Assembly: GCA_902785485.1 (NCBI GenBank)
Contig: CACZZA010000022.1
Span: 1-37,671, forward strand
Source of the DNA: an uncultured Ruminococcus sp.
Lineage (GTDB): Bacteria; Bacillota; Clostridia; Oscillospirales; CAG-272
Length of the DNA: 37,671 nucleotides
Reading direction: 5' to 3'
The notes beneath the pieces were generated by a model, which saw nothing but the letters and a program-made list of their open reading frames with translations, made no database searches and was not told where the DNA came from. Positions 1 to 7,017 of this stretch are shown here, piece by piece. Positions within the stretch are counted from its first letter, which is position 1; each line of letters opens with the position of its first letter. A program made the position numbers and the translations under genes.

Positions 1-2
1 TG

Positions 3-650
3 GGGCTTCCGGCGATGAAATGCGAGGTCGTGGACATCAGCCGGGACGAGGCGATCATTCTGATGGTAGACAGCAACAGTCAGCGCTCGGAGATCGCGCC
101 CTGCGACAAAGGACGGGCGTATAAGATGAAGCTTGAAGCGATCAAAAAATTGCCCGGCAGACCGACAAAAGAAAATTGTGACCCAGTGGGGCACAATTCC
201 GAAATACCTCGTTCGGTCCAGTCGTTAGCGGATGATTCCGACGATAGCAAAACCCAGATCCAGCGCTATATCCGCTTGACGCATCTCATTAAAGAACTTC
301 AGGATTTCGTGGACGAGGGTAAGATCAAGATGCGTCCCGCGGTGGAACTCTCGTATCTTGACGAGGAATCACAGCGAGACGTCGTTGACCTTATCGACGA
401 CACCGAATCGTTCCCGTCGCACGACCAGGCGATCCGAATGAGAAAGGCGTTCGAGGCGGGCAAACTTGACTACAACGTTGTGGACGACGTTATGCGCGAG
501 GAGAAACCCAATCAAAAACCGTCCTTCCGCATCAAATATGAGGACGTCAAGGCGTTTTTCAAGCCCACGGACACCCCGGAAAAGGTGCTGAAGGATATTT
601 TGCAGGGGCTTCAGCTTCTGAAACGCCAGCGCGATAAAGGCGCACGTTGA
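3..650 (+). CDS. ParB/Spo0J-family partition protein, 5' truncated by window edge
   Basis: The reading frame is open to the left edge, so the N-terminus lies outside the window and the first ATG inside (15) is not the real start. The visible part begins in the ParB/Srx-like nuclease-type domain. The stretch MVDSNSQRSEIAP matches the ParB box with conserved N-x-Q-R residues, and it is followed by the KGRAYKMKLEA helix typical of the family. A helix-turn-helix region follows (around SKTQIQRYIRLTHLIKELQDF), then an acidic C-terminal region. ParB proteins bind parS-like sites and use CTP. Copies next to an integrase are common on integrative elements and plasmids, so I read this as element-borne, not the chromosomal Spo0J. 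The stop is 123 bases before the integrase start. Confidence 0.85.
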   Translation, partial: GLPAMKCEVVDISRDEAIILMVDSNSQRSEIAPCDKGRAYKMKLEAIKKLPGRPTKENCDPVGHNSEIPRSVQSLADDSDDSKTQIQRYIRLTHLIKELQDFVDEGKIKMRPAVELSYLDEESQRDVVDLIDDTESFPSHDQAIRMRKAFEAGKLDYNVVDDVMREEKPNQKPSFRIKYEDVKAFFKPTDTPEKVLKDILQGLQLLKRQRDKGAR

Positions 651-728
651 TTCGGACCGAAGCGGAAGTTTCCGACTTTGCACATTTGGCAGCAACGTTT
701 CGGATCGGTATAATAAAGCCGGTCCGAA
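651..728. repeat. Nine-base motif repeated around the integrase promoter
   Basis: TTCGGACCG (651-659), TTCGGATCG (699-707) and the inverted copy CGGTCCGAA (720-728) surround the integrase promoter. The second copy abuts the -10 and the third lies just after it. This geometry suits a repressor site, but the binding protein is unknown. The outer pair could also form a long-range RNA stem. Confidence 0.45.
686..714 (+). promoter_or_regulatory. Sigma-A promoter for the integrase
   Basis: TTGGCA (686-691), a 17-base spacer, and TATAAT (709-714). The only mismatch to consensus is in the -35. It sits 59 bases before the integrase ATG and after the parB stop, so the integrase can be transcribed independently of parB. 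Confidence 0.8.
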
Positions 729-772
729 ACGGCTCTGCCGTCCCTAAAATCATAACAAGGAGGTTAAATAAT

Positions 773-1966
773 ATGGTATCGGGACATCTACAGGAAAAGA
801 ACGGTTATTACTACGCCGTTCTCACCTACACAGACGACGTCGGGAAACGGCATCAGCCGTGGATCCCGACAGATCTCCCCGTCAGGGGAAATAAAAGAGC
901 AGCGGAGGAAAAGCTCGTCGAGATACGCCGCAACTTCGTTATTCCGAAAGTCAAGAGCGGCTACGGCGATCTTTCCTCGGACATGCTTTTCTCCGATTAT
1001 CTTAACGTTTGGCTCGAGATGAAGAAAGGTAGCGTCGCGCTCACGACCTACGCGAACTATTCCAATCTCGTCAAGAACTATATAGGTCCTTACTTCAGGG
1101 AAAAGAAAAAGACGCTCGGCGGCGTCAGGGCGGTCGATATTCAGATGTTCTACGTTGAAGAAATGAAACACAGAACGCAGGCGATGGTCATCAAAGAGCA
1201 CGTCGTGATCCACAGCGCGTTTCAGCACGCGGTCATGCTCGATCTGCTCGACTTCAGCCCGATGAATAAAGTACAGCGCCCGAAAAAGGCGAAGTATATC
1301 GCATCGTATTACAACGACGAGGAACTCGCTCAGTTATTTGAGAAGACGAAAACGCACAAGCTCGGACTGCTGATCCAGATGACCGCGTTCTACGGATTTC
1401 GGCGCGAGGAGATCGTCGGGCTCCGGTGGGACGCCATCGACTTCGAGCGCGGCACGGTCACGGTAAGGCACACAGTGACGAGCACGCAGCTCGACGGCAA
1501 AAAGGTCATCATTCAGTCGGATAAAGCGAAAACGAAATCCAGTCTGCGTACCATGCCGCTTGTCGGTCAGTTTAAGGAACGGCTCATGGCTCTGAAGGAG
1601 CAGCAGGTGGTGAACAAGCGCGTCTGCGGCAACTGCTACGACTACAAATACGACGGATACGTTTTCGTGGACGAGATGGGAAAGCTCTTTGAACCGAACT
1701 GGGTCACCGAAACGTTCGGGCGGCTCCTGAAGAAGCACGGACTGCGGCAGATCCGCTTTCACGATCTGAGGCACTCCTGCGCGTCGCTGATGCTCGCCAA
1801 CGGCGTACCGATGAAGCAGATCCAGGAATGGCTCGGTCATTCCGACATCGGAACGACGGCGAATATTTACGCGCACCTCGATTACAATTCCAAAATCGTC
1901 TCCGCGAACACGCTCGACGAGGTGCTCAAGATCCCCGATTATCTGCCGAAACCGGAGTGGGAATAA
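773..1966 (+). CDS. Tyrosine recombinase / integrase of an integrative element
   Basis: A 397-residue phage/ICE-type integrase that would catalyse site-specific integration and excision. I chose the ATG at 773 because AAGGAGG lies 9 bases upstream; the longer open frame from 647 would read through the promoter. An N-terminal arm-binding-like segment (about 1-65) is followed by a SAM-like core-binding domain (about 70-165) and the catalytic domain. Catalytic residues visible are Arg210 (GFRREE), His330 and Arg333 (HDLRH), His356 (LGHS) and Tyr366 (NIYAHL), so the enzyme looks intact. An insertion with a Cys pair (VCGNC, 285-288) lies between the Arg and His boxes. The gene points towards the tRNA-Ser gene 234 bases downstream, the usual layout for an integrase next to its attachment site. 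Confidence 0.95.
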   Translation: MVSGHLQEKNGYYYAVLTYTDDVGKRHQPWIPTDLPVRGNKRAAEEKLVEIRRNFVIPKVKSGYGDLSSDMLFSDYLNVWLEMKKGSVALTTYANYSNLVKNYIGPYFREKKKTLGGVRAVDIQMFYVEEMKHRTQAMVIKEHVVIHSAFQHAVMLDLLDFSPMNKVQRPKKAKYIASYYNDEELAQLFEKTKTHKLGLLIQMTAFYGFRREEIVGLRWDAIDFERGTVTVRHTVTSTQLDGKKVIIQSDKAKTKSSLRTMPLVGQFKERLMALKEQQVVNKRVCGNCYDYKYDGYVFVDEMGKLFEPNWVTETFGRLLKKHGLRQIRFHDLRHSCASLMLANGVPMKQIQEWLGHSDIGTTANIYAHLDYNSKIVSANTLDEVLKIPDYLPKPEWE

Positions 1967-2031
1967 GGTTAAATTGAGCACAAAAACCGATGCAAGAAAA
2001 GATTTCTCTCCCGTTTTTCTCCCCGTACACC

Positions 2032-2072
2032 CCGGAAGCCCTTATTTTACAAGGGTTTCCGGCGTTTTTTTT
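2032..2072 (+). terminator. Intrinsic terminator after the integrase
   Basis: A 12-base stem (CCGGAAGCCCTT with AAGGGTTTCCGG, one G-T pair) closes a 7-base loop and is followed by CG and eight T residues. It lies 66 bases after the integrase stop. Confidence 0.88.
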
Positions 2073-2163
2073 CTTTCATTTGTGCAGAGGACTGCAAAAA
2101 AACGGCTGTTTTTCGCTTTTTCTTGCAAGAAAAAAGTGTTCGTTTGGCAGAGTTCGAATAAAG

Positions 2164-2200
2164 AAAAGCCCTGAAAACCAAGTGTTTTCAAGGCTTTTTT
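2164..2200. terminator. Bidirectional terminator beside tRNA-Ser
   Basis: AAGCCCTGAAAAC and GTTTTCAAGGCTT form a stem around a 5-base loop, flanked by a T-run on the plus strand and by TTTTC on the minus strand. It abuts the CCA end of the tRNA-Ser gene, so it probably ends the tRNA transcript from the right and back-stops the integrase transcript from the left. Confidence 0.75.
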
Positions 2201-2288
2201 GGCGGAGAGGGAGGGATTCGAACCCTCGTGTGGTTTCCCACAAACTGATTTCGAGTCAGCCCCGTTATGACCGCTTCGATACCTCTCC
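2200..2288 (-). tRNA. tRNA-Ser (anticodon CGA)
   Basis: Read on the minus strand, an 89-base class II tRNA. The acceptor pair is GGAGAGG/CCTCTCC with discriminator G and an encoded CCA at 2200-2202. The D-arm is followed by an anticodon loop CTCGAAA on a 5-base stem (anticodon CGA, reading UCG). A long variable arm has the hairpin TGTGG-GAAA-CCACA, and the T-loop is GGTTCGAATCC. All these fit bacterial tRNA-Ser. It lies between the integrase and a degenerate 5' half-copy of itself, so it may be carried or rebuilt by the mobile element. I found no convincing promoter directly upstream; a weak TTGCAC/GAATAT pair lies too close to the 5' end. Confidence 0.95.
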
Positions 2289-2430
2289 GTATATTCCGAA
2301 CGTTTTTCATCGCGTGCAAGAATGCAAGAAAAACGTGCAAGAAACTATGAAATTGTGTTTATTCGAATTATCAGAAGTCCTTATATTATAAGGGTTTGCG
2401 CCATCACGAAACCGACACTCTCCTTTATTC

Positions 2431-2476
2431 TTTCGAGTCAGGGCCGTTATGACCACTTCGATACCTATCCGTATTC
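2431..2476 (-). pseudogene. tRNA-Ser 5'-half remnant
   Basis: Positions 2431-2476 match the 5' half of the neighbouring tRNA-Ser gene plus six upstream bases (2249-2294) at 42 of 46 positions. The acceptor 5' strand, D-arm and anticodon loop CTCGAAA are kept, and the match stops exactly at the 3' side of that loop. A minus-strand TATAAT lies at 2487-2492, 16 bases upstream of the remnant, so the remnant may have kept the original promoter region. This is the pattern expected when an integrase crosses over in the anticodon loop. The functional reading is inference. Confidence 0.75.
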
Positions 2477-2542
2477 GACGAATGGTATTATAACATAACA
2501 TTTCCCGTTTTGCAAGGGGTAGAATGAAAAAAGTTTATTGCC

Positions 2543-2633
2543 GAGGAAAGGAGCAGAGGAAAGGAGCAGAGGAAAGGAGCAGAGGAAAGGAGCCGAGAAA
2601 AGGAGCCGCGAAAAGGAACCGCGGAAAGAAACG
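2543..2633. repeat. 13-bp tandem repeat array, seven units
   Basis: The unit GAGGAAAGGAGCA is repeated head to tail: three identical copies (2543-2581), then progressively diverged ones ending near 2633. The change from perfect to degenerate along the array suggests recent expansion at its left end. The unit is not a multiple of three. A 54-residue, very basic reading frame (ATG 2524, stop 2686-2688) runs through the whole array with AAGGGG just upstream. Its sequence is dictated by the repeat, so I do not call it a gene. The array lies downstream of the rluB 3' end. No spacers are present, so it is not CRISPR. Confidence 0.9.
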
Positions 2634-2671
2634 CTTAAAGGAGCGCAGAAAGGGAAGCGCCCTGCAACGTT

Positions 2672-3362
2672 TTATCCCTTCGGTTTGATCTTGACTTTCT
2701 TTAAGTAATCTATCTGCTTACCGGAGAGGCGGCGCCATTTTCCGGGGGCGAGGTTTCCGAGCGCGATCTCGCCTATCGCCACGCGTCGCAGGTTTTCGAC
2801 CTTGAGGGAAAGGGTCTCGCACATTTTGCGGATCTGGCGGTTTCTCCCCTCGTAAAGCTCCATACGCACGACGGTTTGTCCCTCCTTGCGGGAGACGACG
2901 GAGCATTTTACCGGGAGTATGTCATACCCGTCGATGTTAAATCTTCCTCCGAGGCGTTTCAACTGCTCGGGAGTGATTTCTCCCTCGAGCTTTACGTGAT
3001 AAATTTTCTGGATGTCGTGACCGGGATGCGTCAGCTTGTTTGCAAGCTCGCCGTCGTTCGTGAAGAGCAGGAGTCCTTCGGAATCCATATCGAGCCTGCC
3101 CATCGGGAAAACGCGCGCGCCGACGTCGGAAACAAGTTCGGCGACGCATTTTCTCCCGCGCTCGTCGCTCATCGTCGAAACGTAGCCGCGCGGCTTGTTG
3201 AGCGCCGAACGTGACTTCATCCCTTTCCGGATCGATCTTCTGTCCGATCTCGGCTTTTACTCCGTTGACCTTGACTCTTCCGGCGCGAATGGCGTCCTCC
3301 GCCGCTCTGCGGCTCATTACTCCGGTCTCGGAGAGGTATTTTTGTATCCTTATTTCTTCCAT
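2672..3362 (-). pseudogene. rluB: 23S rRNA pseudouridine synthase RluB, frameshifted
   Basis: The gene is split between two frames. The first (ATG at 3362) encodes an S4 RNA-binding domain (QKYLSETGVMSRRAAEDAI...) as far as DEVTFG at about 3205. The second frame resumes at LNKPRGY and carries the complete RsuA-family catalytic domain, with the GRLDMDSEGLLLFTNDG motif holding the catalytic Asp and the GRNRQIRKM motif. In the family about 13 residues normally join the S4 domain to the NKPRGY motif, and these are missing. The break therefore looks like a deletion of about 38-40 bases, not a single-base slip. RluB modifies a uridine in the 23S peptidyl-transferase region. The break could be a real mutation or an assembly error. 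The gene follows the carboxypeptidase by 14 bases and ends the minus-strand cluster. Confidence 0.85.
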
Positions 3363-3376
3363 AACGTTAATTCTTT

Positions 3377-4468
3377 TCAGAACACCCCGAGAATCTTTCT
3401 CCGGGCGTTTTTTTCGTTTGCGTCTCTGTCGGAATACAGATCGAGCGTCGCGATGATCTCTCCGTCCGTTTCAAAGGCGCAATATCCGATCTTTTCGCCT
3501 TTTTTCACCGGTGCGAACAGAAATCGGTCCGTATATACTTTCATTCGTACGTCTGCGTTTTTTTCGAGCAGCGTCAGCTCCGCGCGGTCGCGGTTGACCG
3601 CATAAACGCAGTCTACGTCGCTCCCCGTGACGCATACGGGAATGCGGATCCCGCCCTCTTCGGCGAGCGTTCGCCTTTCGCAGGTCTCAAATCCGAGGTC
3701 GAGGAGTTTGCGGTGGTCGTTCCAGTCGTCGGGAGCGTTCAGCGTGACGCAGATAAGCGTGACGCCGTCCCTCTGCGCCGCGGAAACGAGGCAACGTCCG
3801 GTCGCTTTGGTAAAACCGGTCTTGACGCCGATGCACCCCTCGTACGTTTTCAACAGTCTGTTGTGGTTAACGATCGTTCTCGTCTTGCTCTCGCTTGAAA
3901 AAGTGTAGTTCTTCGTTGAGACGATCTCACGAAAGGTCTCGTTTTTCAGAGCTTCCCGCGTGATCAGCGCAAGCTCGTACGCCGTCGTGTAGTGGTTTTC
4001 GTCGTAAAGTCCGTGCGGATTTGTGAAATGAGTCGACGTAAGTCCTATCTCACAGGCTCTTGCGTTCATCATTTCCGCAAATTCCGCTATCCCGCCGGCA
4101 ACGTGATAAGCGAGCGCCTCCGCCGCGTCGTTTGCGCTCTGGAGGAGCAGGGAATAGACGAGCTGACGCACGGTCAGTCTCTCGCCGCGTTCGAGGTAAA
4201 CGGACGATCCCTCGACTCCGACCGCGCGCTCATCTACCTCGATAAGGTCGTCGGGACTCGCGTTTTCGACAGCGACAAGCCCCGTCATTATTTTGGTGGT
4301 GCTTGCCATTCCGAGCCGCTTGTCGTAGTTGTGAGAGAAAATGATCTTTCCGCTTTCCGCTTCTATCAGAACGGCGCTTTCGGCGGAAAGTAACGCCGCC
4401 GATCCCGTTACGGGAAATAAAGATAACGACAGAACGCAGATCAAAATAAACGCAACTTGTTTTTTCAT
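3377..4468 (-). CDS. D-alanyl-D-alanine carboxypeptidase (PBP5/DacF type)
   Basis: A secreted 363-residue serine-type D-Ala-D-Ala carboxypeptidase that trims peptidoglycan stem peptides. The N-terminal signal peptide is roughly residues 1-25 (hydrophobic, ending SAA). All three penicillin-binding motifs are present: Ser56-x-x-Lys59 (STTK), Ser111-x-Asn113 (SAN) and Lys216-Thr-Gly (KTG). A C-terminal beta domain (about 270-350) follows, as in PBP5. Its position after scpAB and before rluB matches dacB/dacF in Bacillus and Clostridium, where these enzymes act in spore cortex or vegetative wall maturation. The ATG at 4468 is preceded by a GGGGGG run as ribosome binding site, which may be paired with an upstream CCCCC tract. 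Confidence 0.95.
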   Translation of the reverse strand: MKKQVAFILICVLSLSLFPVTGSAALLSAESAVLIEAESGKIIFSHNYDKRLGMASTTKIMTGLVAVENASPDDLIEVDERAVGVEGSSVYLERGERLTVRQLVYSLLLQSANDAAEALAYHVAGGIAEFAEMMNARACEIGLTSTHFTNPHGLYDENHYTTAYELALITREALKNETFREIVSTKNYTFSSESKTRTIVNHNRLLKTYEGCIGVKTGFTKATGRCLVSAAQRDGVTLICVTLNAPDDWNDHRKLLDLGFETCERRTLAEEGGIRIPVCVTGSDVDCVYAVNRDRAELTLLEKNADVRMKVYTDRFLFAPVKKGEKIGYCAFETDGEIIATLDLYSDRDANEKNARRKILGVF

Positions 4469-4534
4469 AATGCCCCCCGGACGGTAAAAATATCAAGATA
4501 TTTATACCCCCGGGGGCGGACTTTTATTCGGAGA

Positions 4535-4942
4535 TCAGTCTTCCGGCGTTTCGTCCTTGCTGAACACGCTCTTGATGCGTGAAATGACTTCGGGCGACTT
4601 TTCGATCAGGTCTCCGATGCCCGCGATACGGTTGACCGCGGTGTCCGGCTGGTTCATATTGAGCAGTTCGACCTGTCCGTCGGGTTTGATAACGAGGAAC
4701 GCGAGGGGGGTCATCGAAACTCCGGTCCCGCCTCCGCCGCCGAAGTTCTTGCTCTTGTCCTCTTTTTTAGAGGCAAAATCGAGTCCGCCGGACGCGTATC
4801 CGACCGAGACTTTCGATACGGGGAGGATCACCACGCCGTTGGGAGCGGTGATGGGGTCTCCGACCACGGTGTTCGCTTCCGCTATGCTCTTGACGTTCTC
4901 GAGCGTGGTCTTGATCATTTCGCTGAGTTTATAATTTTCCAT
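4535..4942 (-). CDS. ytfJ: Spore protein YtfJ (GerW family)
   Basis: A 135-residue GerW-family protein. The family features are visible: an N-terminal helix (LSEMIKTTLENVKSIAEANTVVGDPI), the conserved strand GVVILPVSKVSVGYASGG, a glycine-rich loop of five Gly, and a second conserved strand TPLAFLVIKPDGQVELL. YtfJ is made in the forespore in Bacillus and is needed for normal germination. The start overlaps the end of the DUF2953 gene by 14 bases, the ytfI-ytfJ pairing known from Bacillus, which supports a shared spore role. The acidic tail after about residue 125 looks unstructured. Confidence 0.93.
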   Translation of the reverse strand: MENYKLSEMIKTTLENVKSIAEANTVVGDPITAPNGVVILPVSKVSVGYASGGLDFASKKEDKSKNFGGGGGTGVSMTPLAFLVIKPDGQVELLNMNQPDTAVNRIAGIGDLIEKSPEVISRIKSVFSKDETPED

Positions 4943-5633
4943 CGGCTGTTTCCTTTCTGTTTTCAGAAACGCTTTCTTTTTTCATTTGTTTAAGCTTGTA
5001 TTTGATAAACGCGCCGAGCGCCCTGATCCCGAGCGCCGCGGCTTGCCATATCCGTATTGAAAGAGCTATATCCAGGTCGAAGTGGGTCTTTCCGGACACG
5101 AAGTCTGCTCCGACGAAGATCGAGTCACCGTCCTGCTTTTTGAAGTTGGTCAGATGATCGAGTATCTCGCAGATATAGCAGACAGCCTGAGAAACGTACC
5201 CGTAGGTTATCGCCGTCTTCGCGGCGTCGTCGCTCCCGACGACTATCCAAAGCCTTCTCGTTTTTACGACGAGGTACCTTCCGAACGGGCGCGCGGTCTT
5301 CTCAAGTATCGCAAGCACGAGGCCGACGACGTCCTTCACTCGGTCGAGCTTGTGTTTGAAAGGCTCTTTCGTCTCGCCTCCGGACGGCGGAACGGACTCG
5401 TCTTTGTTTTTCTTTTTTTTCTTTTTCGCGTCTTTTTTCGCTTGTTTTTCAAGCGCTTTCTTCGTGAATTTCTTCGGGTCGGGAGGTCCTTTCGGATAGA
5501 GGACGAACTTCAGAAACAGGACCTTCAGCGTAAGAGTCGTTTCTTCCGACGCGCGGAGCGAAACGCTTACCCGGATCAAACCTATCAGCACGAAAAATAA
5601 GACGATCGCTCCGATAATGATAAGCGCTGTCAC
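4929..5633 (-). CDS. DUF2953 membrane protein (YtfI-like)
   Basis: A 234-residue protein with one N-terminal membrane segment (about 3-22). A lysine-rich low-complexity stretch (about 60-85, KKAKK...KKKKKNKDE) leads into the conserved DUF2953 region, with GSDDAAKTAITYGYVSQAV and the later VSGKTHFDLDIALSIRIWQ. The function of the family is unknown. In Bacillus the homologue ytfI precedes ytfJ, and the same order with a 14-base overlap here suggests coupled expression and a sporulation or germination role. It follows scpB by 36 bases. Confidence 0.85.
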   Translation of the reverse strand: MTALIIIGAIVLFFVLIGLIRVSVSLRASEETTLTLKVLFLKFVLYPKGPPDPKKFTKKALEKQAKKDAKKKKKKNKDESVPPSGGETKEPFKHKLDRVKDVVGLVLAILEKTARPFGRYLVVKTRRLWIVVGSDDAAKTAITYGYVSQAVCYICEILDHLTNFKKQDGDSIFVGADFVSGKTHFDLDIALSIRIWQAAALGIRALGAFIKYKLKQMKKESVSENRKETADGKL

Positions 5634-5669
5634 TGTCCGACCTCCTTTCCGTTTTGGATCGCGGAAAAA

Positions 5670-6311
5670 TTATTGCCCGGTCTTTTCCGGCGTTTCCGCG
5701 TTTTCCGGAACTTCCGCTCCCGGTCCTTGCGTTTCTATCTCATCGTCGAACGAAAGCTGATCGAAGTCGTTTTCGGTCTCGAGCTCTTCGACTGTGGGAA
5801 GCTCTTTGAGCGACGAAAGACCGAAGCAACGCAAAAAGTCGAGGGTAGTGCCGTACAGAGACGGTCTTCCGGGAACGTCGAGGCGCCCCTTCTTCTCGAT
5901 CAGTTCTTTTTCCTGAAGCACCGCTATCGCGTACGATGAATCGACTCCGCGGACCTGTTCGATATATGCTCTCGTTACGGGTTGGTGATAAGCGACGATG
6001 GCAAGCACTTCGAGAGAACTGTTGGAGAGAGAACTTTTGCCCTGGCGTATGCCGAGCGCGTTCTTTATGTACTGTTCGTATTCGCTCTTGGTGCAGAGCT
6101 GGCACGCCTTTTCAAATCGGATGAACTGGATGCCGGAAGGAACGTCCTCACGCTCGAATTTCTTTTCATAATCTTCGAGTATCTCTTTAAGCTCCGGTAC
6201 CGATATTTCAAGCGTTTCGGCGAGCTTGTCGTAGGAGACGGGATGTCCCGCCCCGAACAGTATCGCCTCGATTATCTCCTCTATGCGGAGAAGTTCTGTT
6301 TTATCCTGCAT
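5670..6311 (-). CDS. scpB: Segregation and condensation protein B
   Basis: A 213-residue ScpB, the dimeric winged-helix kite subunit of the SMC-ScpAB complex that compacts and separates chromosomes. The first winged helix is about residues 8-80 (EEIIEAILFGAGHPVSYDKLAETL) and the second about 95-170, with the strongly conserved SLEVLAIVAYHQPVTRAYIEQVRG and the LYGTTLDFLRCFGL motif. The tail from about 178 is acidic and variable. The start overlaps the end of scpA by 11 bases, as expected for translationally coupled partners. Confidence 0.96.
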   Translation of the reverse strand: MQDKTELLRIEEIIEAILFGAGHPVSYDKLAETLEISVPELKEILEDYEKKFEREDVPSGIQFIRFEKACQLCTKSEYEQYIKNALGIRQGKSSLSNSSLEVLAIVAYHQPVTRAYIEQVRGVDSSYAIAVLQEKELIEKKGRLDVPGRPSLYGTTLDFLRCFGLSSLKELPTVEELETENDFDQLSFDDEIETQGPGAEVPENAETPEKTGQ

Positions 6312-7017
6312 TTCGGTCGTTTTCCTCCGATGTGATCTTTCCCTTGTTCAGCGAGATCAGTACGTTTTCGTTCTCGTCGGTTTCAATGAATATACGTCCG
6401 CCCTTGGCAAGCTCGAGTACCGCCATAAACGTAGCTACGAGTTCCGAACGGCTCGAGCATGTCAGCATTATGGAATCGAACAGGCTTTTGCCGTGACGGA
6501 TGAGATATTTGAGCGTGAATACGATGCGCTCGGGAACGGACACCATCCTCCTCGCGTGACTGCGGTTGATGAGCCTTACGAACGCCTTTCCGAGCAGACC
6601 GACGTCCTGATCTTCGATCTTTTCGTTTTTCTTTGCGGGAAATTCGTCCGTTTCCTTGGCGACGCGCCCCGAATAGACCTTGAACAGGTCGTTGAGCATC
6701 ACGGCGGCTTCCTTCGCCTTTTTGTATTCGATAAGGGCAGCGGCAAGCTCTGCGCGCGGATCCTCCTCGCCGTTTTCCTCGTTGCGCGGTATCAGCATAC
6801 GGCTTTTTATCAGCATCAGCTGCGACGCCATAGCGATAAATTCGCCCGCTATATCCATATCCATTTTCTGCATCTTGTCGAGGTACTCCATGTACTGGTC
6901 GAGGATGAGAGAAATGGGGATGTCGTAAATATCTATTTTGTTTTTGGTTATCAGAGACAGAAGCAGATCGAGAGGACCTTCGAACACTTCCAGCTTGAAG
7001 TTCAGTTCGTTGCTCAT
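6301..7017 (-). CDS. scpA: Segregation and condensation protein A
   Basis: A 238-residue ScpA kleisin that bridges the SMC heads and binds ScpB. The N-terminal motif FKLEVFEGPLDLLLSLI and the following DIYDIPISLILDQYMEYL are characteristic. A conserved helix FIAMASQLMLIKSRMLIP lies near residues 84-101, and the C-terminal winged helix (about 160-235) ends in a typical FLAVLELAK-like stretch (ATFMAVLELAKGGRI). I chose the ATG at 7017 over the upstream in-frame ATG at 7077 because the motif begins six residues later and because it overlaps the protease stop in an ATGA junction. Confidence 0.96.
   Translation of the reverse strand: MSNELNFKLEVFEGPLDLLLSLITKNKIDIYDIPISLILDQYMEYLDKMQKMDMDIAGEFIAMASQLMLIKSRMLIPRNEENGEEDPRAELAAALIEYKKAKEAAVMLNDLFKVYSGRVAKETDEFPAKKNEKIEDQDVGLLGKAFVRLINRSHARRMVSVPERIVFTLKYLIRHGKSLFDSIMLTCSSRSELVATFMAVLELAKGGRIFIETDENENVLISLNKGKITSEENDRNAG

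Larger units (their letters stand above)
1991..2343. repeat. Scattered TGCAAGAA repeats, possible integrase arm sites
   Basis: TGCAAGAA occurs at 1991-1998, 2124-2131, 2315-2322, 2323-2330 and 2336-2343, all in the same orientation. The copy at 2124 is the right half of a palindrome (TTTTTCTTGCAAGAAAAA). Three clustered copies lie between the tRNA-Ser gene and the tRNA remnant. Short direct repeats close to a crossover site are typical of the arm-type sites bound by the N-terminal domain of tyrosine integrases. That role is inferred; only the repeats are seen. Confidence 0.45.

Noticed and set aside
1974..2391. Short frames downstream of the integrase
   Set aside because: They run through two terminators and the tRNA gene.
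2380..2403. Second integrase-type terminator (CCTTATATTATAAGGG)
   Set aside because: Resembles the stem at 2032-2072 but is short and has no T-run.
2543..2633. CRISPR-like array
   Set aside because: Units are 13 bases and contiguous with no spacers; no cas genes nearby.
3190..3245. Programmed frameshift in rluB
   Set aside because: No slippery sequence, and about 13 conserved linker residues are missing, so a simple shift would not restore the protein.
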